Source of the DNA: DATEGZ01 sp035519535
GTDB taxonomy: Bacteria > Acidobacteriota > Vicinamibacteria > Vicinamibacterales > SCN-69-37
Assembly: GCA_035519535.1 (NCBI GenBank)
Contig: DATIWF010000012.1
Span: forward strand, 1-27,741
Length of the DNA: 27,741 nucleotides
Direction of reading: 5' to 3'
Below, piece after piece: positions 1 to 6,897 of the stretch. Each line of letters begins with the position of its first letter. The stretch's first letter is position 1. The notes under the pieces are model-generated. The model did no database searches. It had not been told where the DNA came from and was given only the letters and a program-made list of their open reading frames with translations. A program made the position numbers and the translations under genes.

Positions 1-89
1 TGTAAGTTCACTCCATTACATCACACGGAGCGGCCAATCTATTCCCGGCGTCGCTCTCGCGTTACCATTAGGAGTTTGACGCTGCGCCT

Positions 90-1445
90 ATGACCACGAC
101 TTCGCCTCCCCTGCCCACCGCCGCCGAAACGCTCCGTCAGAAGCTCGCCGCCCGCACCGCCCGCGTGGGCGTCGTGGGCCTCGGCTACGTCGGGCTGCCG
201 CTCGCCGTCGAGCTGGCCCGCGCCGGCTTCAAGACGACGGGCATCGACCTCGACAAACGCAAGGTCGACGCCATCAACCGCGGCGAGTCCTACATCCAGG
301 ATGTGCCGACGAAGGACGTCGTCGAGTTCCACGAGGCGGGACGCCTGTCGGCCACCACCGATCCGGCGAGTGTCGCGACGCTCGACACCGTCAACATCTG
401 CGTGCCGACGCCACTCCGCAAGACGAAGGATCCCGACCTGTCCTACGTCGTGTCGGCCGTCGAGATGATCGCGGCGCACCTCCACCCGGGGCTCCTCGTC
501 ATCCTCGAATCGACCACCTACCCGGGTACGACGGACGAAGTCGTCCAGCCGATTCTCGAAAAGGGCGGGCTCAAGGCGGGCAGGGACTTCTTCCTGGCGT
601 TCTCGCCCGAACGCGTGGACCCGGGCAATGAGAAGTGGACGACGAAGAACGTGCCGAAGATCGTGGGCGGCCTGACGCCCGCGTGCTCGGCGCTCGCGAA
701 AGCGCTCTACGGGGCCTCGATCGACACGGTGATCGAAGTCAGCTCGCCGAAGGTCGCCGAGATGGTGAAGCTGCTCGAGAACACGTTCCGCGCGGTCAAC
801 ATCGGCCTCGTGAACGAGCTCGCGCTCATGTGCGACCGGCTCGGCATCAGCGTGTGGGAAGTCGTGGACGCCGCGGCGACCAAGCCGTTCGGCTTCATGC
901 CGTTCTACCCGGGCCCGGGCCTGGGCGGCCACTGCATTCCGATCGATCCGTTCTATCTGTCGTGGAAGGTGAAGGAAGTCGGCTTCGAGGCGCGCTTCAT
1001 CGAGCTCGCCGGCCACGTGAACGGCGCGATGCCGCACCACGTCGTCGACAAGGTCACCGACGCGCTGAACTCGCACGGCAAGGCCGTGCGCGGCGCGAAC
1101 GTGCTCGTGCTGGGGATTTCCTACAAGCGCGACATCGACGACATGCGCGAGTCGCCCGCGCTCGACGTGATGGGCGTGCTGCAGCAGAAGGGCGCGGCGA
1201 TCAGCTACCACGATCCGTACGTCCCCACGCTCCTCGGGCGCGACTGGCCGGGCAGCGTCGATCTGCACTCGGTGCCGCTCACGACGCAAGCGCTCGAGCG
1301 CGCCGACTGCGTCGTGATCGTCACCGACCACAAGGCGCTCGACTACACGCTGATCCTCCGGCACGCGAAGCTCATCGTCGATTCGCGCAACGCGATCAAG
1401 GGCGCGCACGCGCACGTCTTCAAACTTGGAGCGCCCGCAACTTGA
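90..1445 (+). CDS. UDP-sugar 6-dehydrogenase (WbpA/WecC-type nucleotide sugar dehydrogenase)
   Basis: The 451-residue product matches the UDP-glucose/UDP-N-acetylhexosamine 6-dehydrogenase family, which makes uronic-acid sugar nucleotides for surface polysaccharide using NAD+. An N-terminal Rossmann motif GVVGLGYVG lies at residues 27-35. The central family segment AEMVKLLENTFRAVNIGLVNELA is present, and the catalytic cysteine is Cys282 in GGHCIPIDPFYLSWK. The C-terminal domain carries the usual SYKRDIDDMRESPA segment. Length is normal for the family. The ATG at 90 has AGGAG at 70-74, a long 15-nt spacing, so initiation is not strongly marked. The last codons and the TGA stop lie inside a heptad repeat that begins at 1439. 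The N-acetylglucosamine or N-acetylmannosamine form is likelier than plain UDP-glucose, but the exact substrate cannot be read from the sequence. No other polysaccharide gene is adjacent. Confidence 0.93.
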   Translation: MTTTSPPLPTAAETLRQKLAARTARVGVVGLGYVGLPLAVELARAGFKTTGIDLDKRKVDAINRGESYIQDVPTKDVVEFHEAGRLSATTDPASVATLDTVNICVPTPLRKTKDPDLSYVVSAVEMIAAHLHPGLLVILESTTYPGTTDEVVQPILEKGGLKAGRDFFLAFSPERVDPGNEKWTTKNVPKIVGGLTPACSALAKALYGASIDTVIEVSSPKVAEMVKLLENTFRAVNIGLVNELALMCDRLGISVWEVVDAAATKPFGFMPFYPGPGLGGHCIPIDPFYLSWKVKEVGFEARFIELAGHVNGAMPHHVVDKVTDALNSHGKAVRGANVLVLGISYKRDIDDMRESPALDVMGVLQQKGAAISYHDPYVPTLLGRDWPGSVDLHSVPLTTQALERADCVVIVTDHKALDYTLILRHAKLIVDSRNAIKGAHAHVFKLGAPAT

Positions 1446-1527
1446 AACTTAGAACTTAGAACTTGGAACTTAGAACTCAGTGCTCGGAACTTAAGTTCTA
1501 AGTTCTAAGTTCTAAGTTCTGAGTTGA
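1439..1527. repeat. AACTTAG heptad inverted repeat between convergent genes (locus 1)
   Basis: Seven 7-bp units of the form AACTTRG or variants run from 1439 to 1487 (TGA, TAG, TAG, TGG, TAG, CAG endings, then a diverged unit). They are followed at 1488-1527 by AACTT and inverted AAGTTCT units. The two arms can fold into a long stem about 28 bp long. The unit carries TAG on one strand, and its complement carries TAA. Because 7 is not a multiple of 3, successive units stop every frame: plus-strand stops at 1443, 1450 and 1457 cover all three frames, and minus-strand TAGs at 1498-1500, 1505-1507 and 1512-1514 do the same. Both flanking genes end inside it. It is AT-rich against a GC-rich background. 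A bidirectional transcription terminator plus all-frame stop is the likely role; that role is inference. Confidence 0.92.
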
Positions 1528-2798
1528 TTCCGCACAGCCATCCGATTACTGACCACGTACCACATCGTCCCGACGAGTCCGATCCCGCCGCCGATGAGGA
1601 ACGTCGTGTCCGCGCCGATGCGGTTCCAGAGCGCGGCCGCCACGAGCGGCGCGGGGAAGAAGGCGAACGACCGCAGCCCCCAGTAGAGCCCGACGGCGCG
1701 CGCGCGGACTTCCGGCGGAAAGCCGGTGGAGATGAGCGCCTTGCGCGCGGGCTCGCCCAGCTCGCGCAGGCCGTTGATCACGAACACGAGCACGAGCCCC
1801 GCCATGACCGGCAGCCCGAGCGACGCGCACGCCCGCGGGAGGAGCACCAGGGTGATCGGGAACAGCGAGAACAGCAGGAACGTCGTGCCGATGAACGGCC
1901 GCGGCGAGGACGATCGGTCCACCCACTTGGCGATCGGCACGTAGGTCGCGAGCGCCGTGAAGTTCATGACGGCCAGCAGCAGCCCCGAGGTCTCGGCGGC
2001 CGTGGCCTCGGACCAGCCGAAGCGTTGCGTCAGCAGCGCGACGACGTACAGCACGGCGAAGTCGCGGGCGAACCAGTCGCCCCAGCGGATGAAGATCTCC
2101 GCGGTCAGCAGGAGCCGCAGCTCGCGCGGCATGTCCTTCAGAATCGTCCGGAACGGCACGTGCGCCGGGTCCTTCTTGGCGCGCATGCGGCTCATCAGCG
2201 TCATCTGCAGGATGACCGAGAGCCCGACGAGACCGAACGCGAGCGTAAGGTTGACCCAGTAGCCGATCGCCGCAAACACGGCGGCGCCCACGAGCGGCCC
2301 GATCACCTTCGGCAGCCGCTTCTGGATGCTCTGCACCGCGAACGCGATCGTCCGGCGGTTCTTCGGCACCTCGCTGCCGACGACGTCGAACGTCGCGGGC
2401 ACGGAGAGCGGCTCCCAGTTCGTCATGAAGAGAGCGCCGAAGGCGATCGCCCACGGATTGTGCGTCGCGAGCATGACGGTGAACCCGATCGCCATCGGCA
2501 AGGCCGACACCGCAAGCGCGATGCGGGGGCCCATCCGGTGCGCGACGGTGCCGCCGATGATGTAGCCGAAGCCCTCGAGCAGGTTCTTCGCCGACGAGAC
2601 GAAGCCGATGAAGGCAGCCGCCTTGAGCACCGACGCGGTCAGGTCCTTGAAGTAGAGCGAAAGGAAATTGCTCCAGATCTCCTCGCTGAGACCGAGGCAG
2701 CCGATCACGGCCAGCACGGCGAGGGTCGCCCGGTTCAGACCCAGCCAGCTGGCGACGCTTTCGCGCGGAGGGGCGGTCGCGGTCACCGGTTTGGGCAT
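1512..2798 (-). CDS. MFS transporter (12-TM major facilitator superfamily)
   Basis: The 428-residue product is an integral membrane protein with about twelve hydrophobic helices in two halves, separated by a basic cytoplasmic loop near MSRMRAKKDPAHVPF. Family features include a loop with GGTVAHRMGPR after helix 2 and GFPPEVRARAVGLYWGLRS in the second half, as in MFS drug or metabolite exporters. Substrate is unknown. The ATG at 2798 was chosen because hydrophobic MFS sequence begins shortly after it; a much longer upstream reading frame on this strand only shadows the divergent dehydrogenase gene. A purine-rich GGGGAT lies just upstream. The stop is a TAG formed by the heptad repeat, so the C-terminus NQLRT is repeat-encoded. 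It is divergent from the semialdehyde dehydrogenase and could export or import a related metabolite, though nothing in the sequence proves it. Confidence 0.9.
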   Translation of the reverse strand: MPKPVTATAPPRESVASWLGLNRATLAVLAVIGCLGLSEEIWSNFLSLYFKDLTASVLKAAAFIGFVSSAKNLLEGFGYIIGGTVAHRMGPRIALAVSALPMAIGFTVMLATHNPWAIAFGALFMTNWEPLSVPATFDVVGSEVPKNRRTIAFAVQSIQKRLPKVIGPLVGAAVFAAIGYWVNLTLAFGLVGLSVILQMTLMSRMRAKKDPAHVPFRTILKDMPRELRLLLTAEIFIRWGDWFARDFAVLYVVALLTQRFGWSEATAAETSGLLLAVMNFTALATYVPIAKWVDRSSSPRPFIGTTFLLFSLFPITLVLLPRACASLGLPVMAGLVLVFVINGLRELGEPARKALISTGFPPEVRARAVGLYWGLRSFAFFPAPLVAAALWNRIGADTTFLIGGGIGLVGTMWYVVSNRMAVRNQLRT

Positions 2799-2818
2799 GC
2801 GATCCCCGCCACTATAAT
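2791..2818 (+). promoter_or_regulatory. Sigma-70-like promoter of the mmsA/aminotransferase operon
   Basis: TTGGGC (2791-2796) and a perfect TATAAT (2813-2818) are separated by 16 bp, upstream of the ATG at 2841 and in the 42-bp gap to the divergent MFS gene. The predicted start near 2825 gives a leader of about 16 nt. The -35 box lies over the first codons of the MFS gene, so the two genes may share control. Confidence 0.5.
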
Positions 2819-2840
2819 GGCGACTCGCCAAAGATTGAAC

Positions 2841-4286
2841 ATGCCGATTGCCACGGTCTCGAACTTCATCGGCGGGCGCTGGGTCGGGTCGTCGGCCAGC
2901 GCGACGGTCGACGTCTTCAATCCAGCGCACGGGACGGTGATCGCGAGGACGCCGTTGTCCTCGGCGCGCGAGGTGGACGACGCGGTGCAGGCGGCGCTGC
3001 GGGCGTTCCCCGAATGGAGCGAGACGCCGCCGGCCGCGCGCGCGCGCACGATGTTCGCGTTCAAGGCCCAGCTCGACGCGCACCTCGAGGAGCTCGCGCG
3101 CATCGTGACCACCGAGCACGGCAAGACGCTCGACGAGGCGCGCGGCAGCGTGCGCCGCGGGATCGAGTGCGTGGAGGTCGCGTGCGGTGCGCCGTCGCTC
3201 CTGATGGGAGCGGGCCTGGAAAACGTCGCCGCCGGCATCGACTGCACGATGATGCGGCAGCCGCTCGGCGTGTGCGCCGCGATCGCGCCGTTCAACTTCC
3301 CCGCGATGGTGCCGCTCTGGTTCCTGCCGTTCGCGGTCGCCTGCGGCAACACGTTCATCCTGAAGCCGTCCGAGCAGGTGCCGCTCTCGATGCAGCGGAT
3401 CTTCGAGCTGCTGTCTCGCTGCGACCTGCCGCCGGGCGTCGTCAATCTGGTCAACGGCGGGCAGGCGGCGGCCGAAGCGCTCTGCGACCATCCCGCCGTC
3501 AAGGCGCTGTCGTTCGTCGGGTCGACGCCGGTGGCGCGCGCCGTCTACCAGCGCGCGACGCACGCCGGCAAGCGCGTCCAGGCGCTCGGCGGCGCCAAGA
3601 ATTTCATCGTCGTCCTGCCCGACGCGGATTTGGATCGCGCGATTCCCGCGATCGCCGAATCGCTGTACGGCTGCGCGGGCGAGCGGTGCCTGGCCGGCAG
3701 CGTGCTGCTCCCCGTGGGGCCCGCCCATGCCGGCGTGCGCGACCGGCTGGCCGAGACCGCTCGCGCGATGACCATCGGCGACGGGCTCGATCCGGGCGTG
3801 CAGATGGGGCCGGTCATCAGCGCGCGGCACCTCGAGCGCGTCCGGGGCTACGTCGCGCACGGCGTCGACGAGGGCGCGACGCTCGTGGTCGACGGCCGCG
3901 CCCGCCCGCTGCCCTCCGGCGGCTTTTTCGTCGGCCCGACGGTGTTCGACGCGGTCGCGCCGACGATGCGGATCGCGCGTGACGAGATCTTCGGGCCCGT
4001 CGCGACCGTGTGCCCGGTCAGGGACGTCGACGAGGCCCTGCGCGTCATGGACGCGCATCCGAACGCCAACGCGACGTCCATCTTCACGACGAGCGGCCGC
4101 GCCGCGCGCGAGTTCGCGCACCGCGCGACGGCGTCGATGGTCGGCGTCAACATTGGCGTCGCGGCGCCGATGGCGTACTTCCCCTTCGGCGGCGCGCGCG
4201 ACAGCTTCTTCGGGGACCTGAAAGTGCACGGCCGGGACGCGTTCGAGTTCTACACGGACAAGAAGGTGACCATTGCACGGTGGTAA
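2841..4286 (+). CDS. mmsA: CoA-acylating (methyl)malonate-semialdehyde dehydrogenase
   Basis: The 481-residue product is an aldehyde dehydrogenase of the MmsA/IolA group, which oxidises methylmalonate semialdehyde or malonate semialdehyde to propionyl- or acetyl-CoA with NAD+ and CoA, releasing CO2. Group hallmarks are the IAPFNFPAMVPLWF segment, KPSEQVPLS, the FVGSTPVAR cofactor motif, GAKNFIVVLPDAD, and the catalytic cysteine Cys283 in GERCLAGS. The C-terminus GDLKVHGRDAFEFYTDKK is the characteristic MmsA ending. Length is slightly under the usual 490-500. The start at 2841 gives the standard MmsA N-terminus (SNFIGGRWV); longer readings upstream only shadow the divergent MFS gene. The aminotransferase follows after 7 nt, so the pair probably works sequentially: transamination to a semialdehyde, then oxidation to an acyl-CoA, for example beta-alanine or beta-aminoisobutyrate catabolism. 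The specific substrate is inference. Confidence 0.9.
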   Translation: MPIATVSNFIGGRWVGSSASATVDVFNPAHGTVIARTPLSSAREVDDAVQAALRAFPEWSETPPAARARTMFAFKAQLDAHLEELARIVTTEHGKTLDEARGSVRRGIECVEVACGAPSLLMGAGLENVAAGIDCTMMRQPLGVCAAIAPFNFPAMVPLWFLPFAVACGNTFILKPSEQVPLSMQRIFELLSRCDLPPGVVNLVNGGQAAAEALCDHPAVKALSFVGSTPVARAVYQRATHAGKRVQALGGAKNFIVVLPDADLDRAIPAIAESLYGCAGERCLAGSVLLPVGPAHAGVRDRLAETARAMTIGDGLDPGVQMGPVISARHLERVRGYVAHGVDEGATLVVDGRARPLPSGGFFVGPTVFDAVAPTMRIARDEIFGPVATVCPVRDVDEALRVMDAHPNANATSIFTTSGRAAREFAHRATASMVGVNIGVAAPMAYFPFGGARDSFFGDLKVHGRDAFEFYTDKKVTIARW

Positions 4287-4293
4287 ACCCGCG

Positions 4294-5598
4294 ATGACGA
4301 GCGAGGAAATGCTGGCGCTCGCGCGCAAACACACGATGTTCGAGTGGTCGGCGCAAGGCGCGGTCGACCCGATTCCCGTGGCGCGCGCGAAGGGCTCGTA
4401 TTTCTGGACGCCGGACGGCCGGCGCTTCCTCGACTTCAACAGCCAGCTGATGTGCGTGAACATCGGCCACGCCGATCCGCGCGTCGTGCGCGCGATCCAG
4501 CAGCAGGCCGAGATCCTGCCCTACGCGAACCCGTTCATGGCGACCGAGCCGCGCGCGCGGCTGGGCGCGAAGCTCGCCGAACTCGCGCCCGGCGACATCG
4601 ACGTCTTCTTCTTCACCAACGGCGGCGCCGAGTCGAACGAGCACGCGATGAAGATCTCGCGGTGGGTCACCGGCCGCCAGAAGATCCTCGCGTTCTACCG
4701 CTCGTATCACGGCGGCACAGCCGGCGCGATCTCCGCCACCGGCGACCCGCGCCGCTGGACCGAGCCGTCCATGCCCGGCGTGATTCACGTGCTCAATCCG
4801 TACCACGGGATCGAGCGCGGCTGGGACACCCCCGACCAGGCGCTCGCCTACCTCGACGAGGTCATCCGCCTCGAGGGCCCCGCGACGATCGCCGGCTTCA
4901 TCCTCGAGCCCGTCGTCGGCACGAACGGCGTGCTCGTGCCCCCGGACGGCTTCCTCCAGGGCGTCCGCGCCCTCTGCGACCGCTACGGCATCGTGATGAT
5001 CGCCGACGAAGTCATGTCGGGCTTCGGCCGCACCGGCGAGTGGTTCGCGGTCAATCATTGGAACGTCGTGCCCGACCTGATGACGATGGCGAAGGGCCTG
5101 ACGAGCGCCTACGTCCCGCTCGGCGCCGTCGGCATGCGGCAGGCGATCGCCGATCGCTTCCGCGACCGCACGTTCGCGAGCGGTCTCACCTACAACAGCC
5201 ACCCGCTCGCGTGCGCGACGGCGCTCGCCGCGATCGGCGTGCTCGAGGAGGATCGACTGGTCGATCGCGCGAAGCAGATGGGCGCCGTGATGAAGGGCCT
5301 GCTCGACGATCTCGCGGGCAGACACGCGTGCGTGGGCGCCGTGCGATCGATCGGGCTCTTCGGCAACGTCGAGCTCGTGCGCAGCCGCGCGACGCGCGAG
5401 CCGCTCGCGCCCTTCGGCGGCAGCTCGCCGGAAATGGCGGCGCTCGCGAAGTTCTTCCGCGCCAACGGCCTCTACACGTTCCTCCGCTGGCACGCGTTCT
5501 TCACGAATCCGCCGCTGTCGATCAGCGAGGAGGAATTGCGCGAGGGCTTCGCGATCATCGACCGCGGACTCGCGGAGGTCGATCGCGCGATCGGCTGA
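4294..5598 (+). CDS. Class III PLP-dependent omega-aminotransferase
   Basis: The 434-residue product is a fold-type I class III aminotransferase, related to beta-alanine/taurine:pyruvate and 4-aminobutyrate aminotransferases. Visible signatures are FFFTNGGAESNEHAMK for cofactor phosphate binding, YRSYHGGTAGA, the PLP-pyridine aspartate Asp238 in ADEVMSGFGRTG, and the Schiff-base lysine Lys267 in TMAKGLTSAY. The start was set at ATG 4294. A TTG at 4273 overlapping the mmsA stop has a better-spaced AAGGTG and would add seven residues. Tight spacing to mmsA indicates co-transcription and possibly translational coupling, and suggests that it produces the semialdehyde used by MmsA. Donor specificity (beta-alanine, taurine, 3-aminoisobutyrate or another omega-amine) cannot be decided from sequence. 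Confidence 0.88.
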   Translation: MTSEEMLALARKHTMFEWSAQGAVDPIPVARAKGSYFWTPDGRRFLDFNSQLMCVNIGHADPRVVRAIQQQAEILPYANPFMATEPRARLGAKLAELAPGDIDVFFFTNGGAESNEHAMKISRWVTGRQKILAFYRSYHGGTAGAISATGDPRRWTEPSMPGVIHVLNPYHGIERGWDTPDQALAYLDEVIRLEGPATIAGFILEPVVGTNGVLVPPDGFLQGVRALCDRYGIVMIADEVMSGFGRTGEWFAVNHWNVVPDLMTMAKGLTSAYVPLGAVGMRQAIADRFRDRTFASGLTYNSHPLACATALAAIGVLEEDRLVDRAKQMGAVMKGLLDDLAGRHACVGAVRSIGLFGNVELVRSRATREPLAPFGGSSPEMAALAKFFRANGLYTFLRWHAFFTNPPLSISEEELREGFAIIDRGLAEVDRAIG

Positions 5599-5723
5599 CG
5601 GCCGCGGCCAGCCCACGCCAACGCACTTCGCCCGGACCACCGGCGACACGACGCCCGCGACCGCCGCTTCGCTGGTCACGCGGCCTCCGGATATGATGGG
5701 CGCTCGGCCGTCGCCGCGAGGTC

Positions 5724-6155
5724 ATGATGAACACGTTGAACGCCATCCTGCTGATCCTCCATTTCGTCGGCCTGGCGATGGGCCTCGCCGTGCCGTTCTC
5801 CAACATGGTGCTGCAGGGCGTGGCCGCGAAGGCCGCGCCGCCCGAGCAAGCAGTGCTCGCGCGCTTCCCGCCGGCCATGAGCCGGGTCGGCGACATCGGA
5901 CTCTCGCTCCTGCTCGTCACGGGCCTGACGATGGTCTTCACCAAGTACGGCGGCTTCGCGATCATGCCGTGGCAGTTCCACGTCAAGATGGCGGCCGTCG
6001 TGCTGCTCGTCGCACTCGTGGGCTACATCCACGTGCTCATGGGGAAGGCGCGGAAGGGCGACGCGGCCGCAGCCGCGCGCATTCCCGTCATCGGCCGCCT
6101 CACGTTCCTGCTCGCGCTGGCGGCCGTCATCTTCGCGGTCCTCGCGTTCGACTGA
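5724..6155 (+). CDS. Small four-helix integral membrane protein of unknown function
   Basis: The 143-residue product has four hydrophobic stretches, at about residues 4-26, 55-75, 84-105 and 121-142, with a short basic loop (GKARKGD) before the last. The layout resembles small CopD/DUF2269-like membrane proteins, but I do not recognise a diagnostic motif. The ATG at 5724 (or the next codon, ATG 5727) follows GAGG at 5717-5720. A TATGAT at 5692-5697 could be the -10 of a promoter, without a convincing -35 element. It stands alone between the aminotransferase and the MerR-type promoter region. The coding call rests on length, frame, ribosome binding site and hydrophobic pattern. Confidence 0.75.
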   Translation: MMNTLNAILLILHFVGLAMGLAVPFSNMVLQGVAAKAAPPEQAVLARFPPAMSRVGDIGLSLLLVTGLTMVFTKYGGFAIMPWQFHVKMAAVVLLVALVGYIHVLMGKARKGDAAAAARIPVIGRLTFLLALAAVIFAVLAFD

Positions 6156-6181
6156 TCGCGGGGTCGGGGAAGGCCGGGACC

Positions 6182-6212
6182 TTGACCCTGGAACGATTCC
6201 AGCCTGTAGTGT
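6182..6212 (+). promoter_or_regulatory. MerR-type promoter with operator palindrome between -35 and -10
   Basis: TTGACC (6182-6187) is followed by the perfect 15-bp dyad CTGGAACGATTCCAG (6188-6202), then TGTAGT (6205-6210, 17-bp spacing) or TAGTGT (6207-6212, 19-bp spacing). A dyad filling the spacer, with a 19-20 bp gap, is the known arrangement of MerR-family promoters, which the regulator untwists to activate. It drives the exported protein at 6241. A MerR-like helix-turn-helix remnant lies just downstream of that gene. Confidence 0.65.
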
Positions 6213-6240
6213 GAGGAACGGGCCGAAGGAGGCCCGTCTC

Positions 6241-6744
6241 ATGCGCGTCACTCCGACCGTCGTCCTCGCCCTTTCGCTCGCGATCGCGCCCGCCGCCGCT
6301 CGTCAGGATCCGCAGATGCAGCACCGCGGCCAGATGGTCATGGGTTTCGACCAGACCAAGACCACGCACCACTTCTCGCTCTACGAGGATGGCGGCGCGA
6401 TTGAAGTGTCCGTGAATGATCCGGCCGACGCGACGAACCGCGACGCCATTCGCGCGCACCTGCCGCACATCGCGCAGATGTTCGGCGCCGGCGACTTCGA
6501 CGCGCCGATGGAGGTCCACGCGCAGCAGGTGCCCGGCACCGCCGAGATGGCGAAGCTCAAGGATCGCCTGTCGTTCAAGTACGTCGAGACGCCGCGCGGC
6601 GGCCGCGTGGACATCGTCACGGTGGACAAGGACGCGCTCGCCGCGGTCCACGAGTTCCTGAAGTTTCAGATCGCCGATCACAAGACGGGCGATTCGACGC
6701 GCGTGACGAAGCGGCCGAAGACGGCCCCCATCCCGGCGGCCTGA
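6241..6744 (+). CDS. Exported protein of unknown function under a MerR-type promoter
   Basis: The 167-residue product begins with a signal peptide (MRVTPTVVLALSLAIAPAAA, cleavage likely near AAARQ). The mature region contains MGFDQTKTTHHFSLYEDGG, VNDPADATNRDAIRAHLPHI and a C-terminal AAVHEFLKFQIADHKTGD. I recognise this as a conserved small secreted family often mislabelled aspartate carbamoyltransferase; it has none of that enzyme's domains or length. The several His and Met residues (MQHRGQMVMG, TTHHF) would suit a metal or redox role, which is speculation. The ATG at 6241 is fixed by AAGGAGG (6226-6232) with 8-nt spacing. The MerR-type promoter upstream implies induction by a metal, thiol or small molecule. 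Confidence 0.85.
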   Translation: MRVTPTVVLALSLAIAPAAARQDPQMQHRGQMVMGFDQTKTTHHFSLYEDGGAIEVSVNDPADATNRDAIRAHLPHIAQMFGAGDFDAPMEVHAQQVPGTAEMAKLKDRLSFKYVETPRGGRVDIVTVDKDALAAVHEFLKFQIADHKTGDSTRVTKRPKTAPIPAA

Positions 6745-6830
6745 CGGGCCCGACCCTCGGCCCCCGCGATCTGGCCCGCGCCGCGGGCGTCAGCACGGAC
6801 ACGCTGCGGCATTACGGGCGACCGGCCCTC
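6741..6830 (+). pseudogene. MerR-family regulator, N-terminal HTH remnant
   Basis: In the frame beginning with CTG at 6741, the translation reads LGPRDLARAAGVSTDTLRHY from 6756. This matches the first helix-turn-helix of MerR regulators (consensus: I-x-E-L-A-x-x-x-G-V-S-x-x-T-L-R-Y-Y-E). Similarity stops right after the tyrosine codon at 6813-6815, where a hairpin begins; the wing and effector domain are missing. No ATG, GTG or TTG lies at the expected start. The CTG overlapping the preceding stop codon (CTGA at 6741-6744) may be a decayed ATGA. It is probably a broken regulator once co-transcribed with the exported protein; a homologue elsewhere may now act on the upstream promoter. Confidence 0.6.
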
Positions 6831-6867
6831 GCCTCCGGGCCGCGGCTCCCGGCGAGGGTCGGTCGCC
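6817..6867. terminator. Strong 17-bp hairpin between convergent genes
   Basis: The arms at 6817-6833 and 6851-6867 are reverse complements over 17 positions, with one G-T wobble, around a 17-nt GC-rich loop. No T-tract follows, but GC-rich genomes often terminate without one. It lies between the convergent exported-protein gene and RES toxin gene and could serve both. It begins exactly where the MerR similarity ends. Confidence 0.6.
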
Positions 6868-6897
6868 GTCCGGCCGGCCCGGCTGGGGCGCGTCCCT

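Noticed and set aside
39..1415. 458-residue antisense frame opposite the UDP-sugar dehydrogenase
   Set aside because: Arg/Asp/Val-rich composition without family motifs; the plus-strand gene is unmistakable. It is a GC-bias shadow.
1512..4463. 983-residue minus-strand frame and a 920-residue plus-strand frame spanning this region
   Set aside because: Each merges a real gene with long low-information antisense sequence. The true genes start at ATG 2798 (MFS) and ATG 2841 (mmsA).
6241..6744. Aspartate carbamoyltransferase label for the exported protein
   Set aside because: Too short, has a signal peptide, and lacks carbamoyl-phosphate and aspartate binding motifs.
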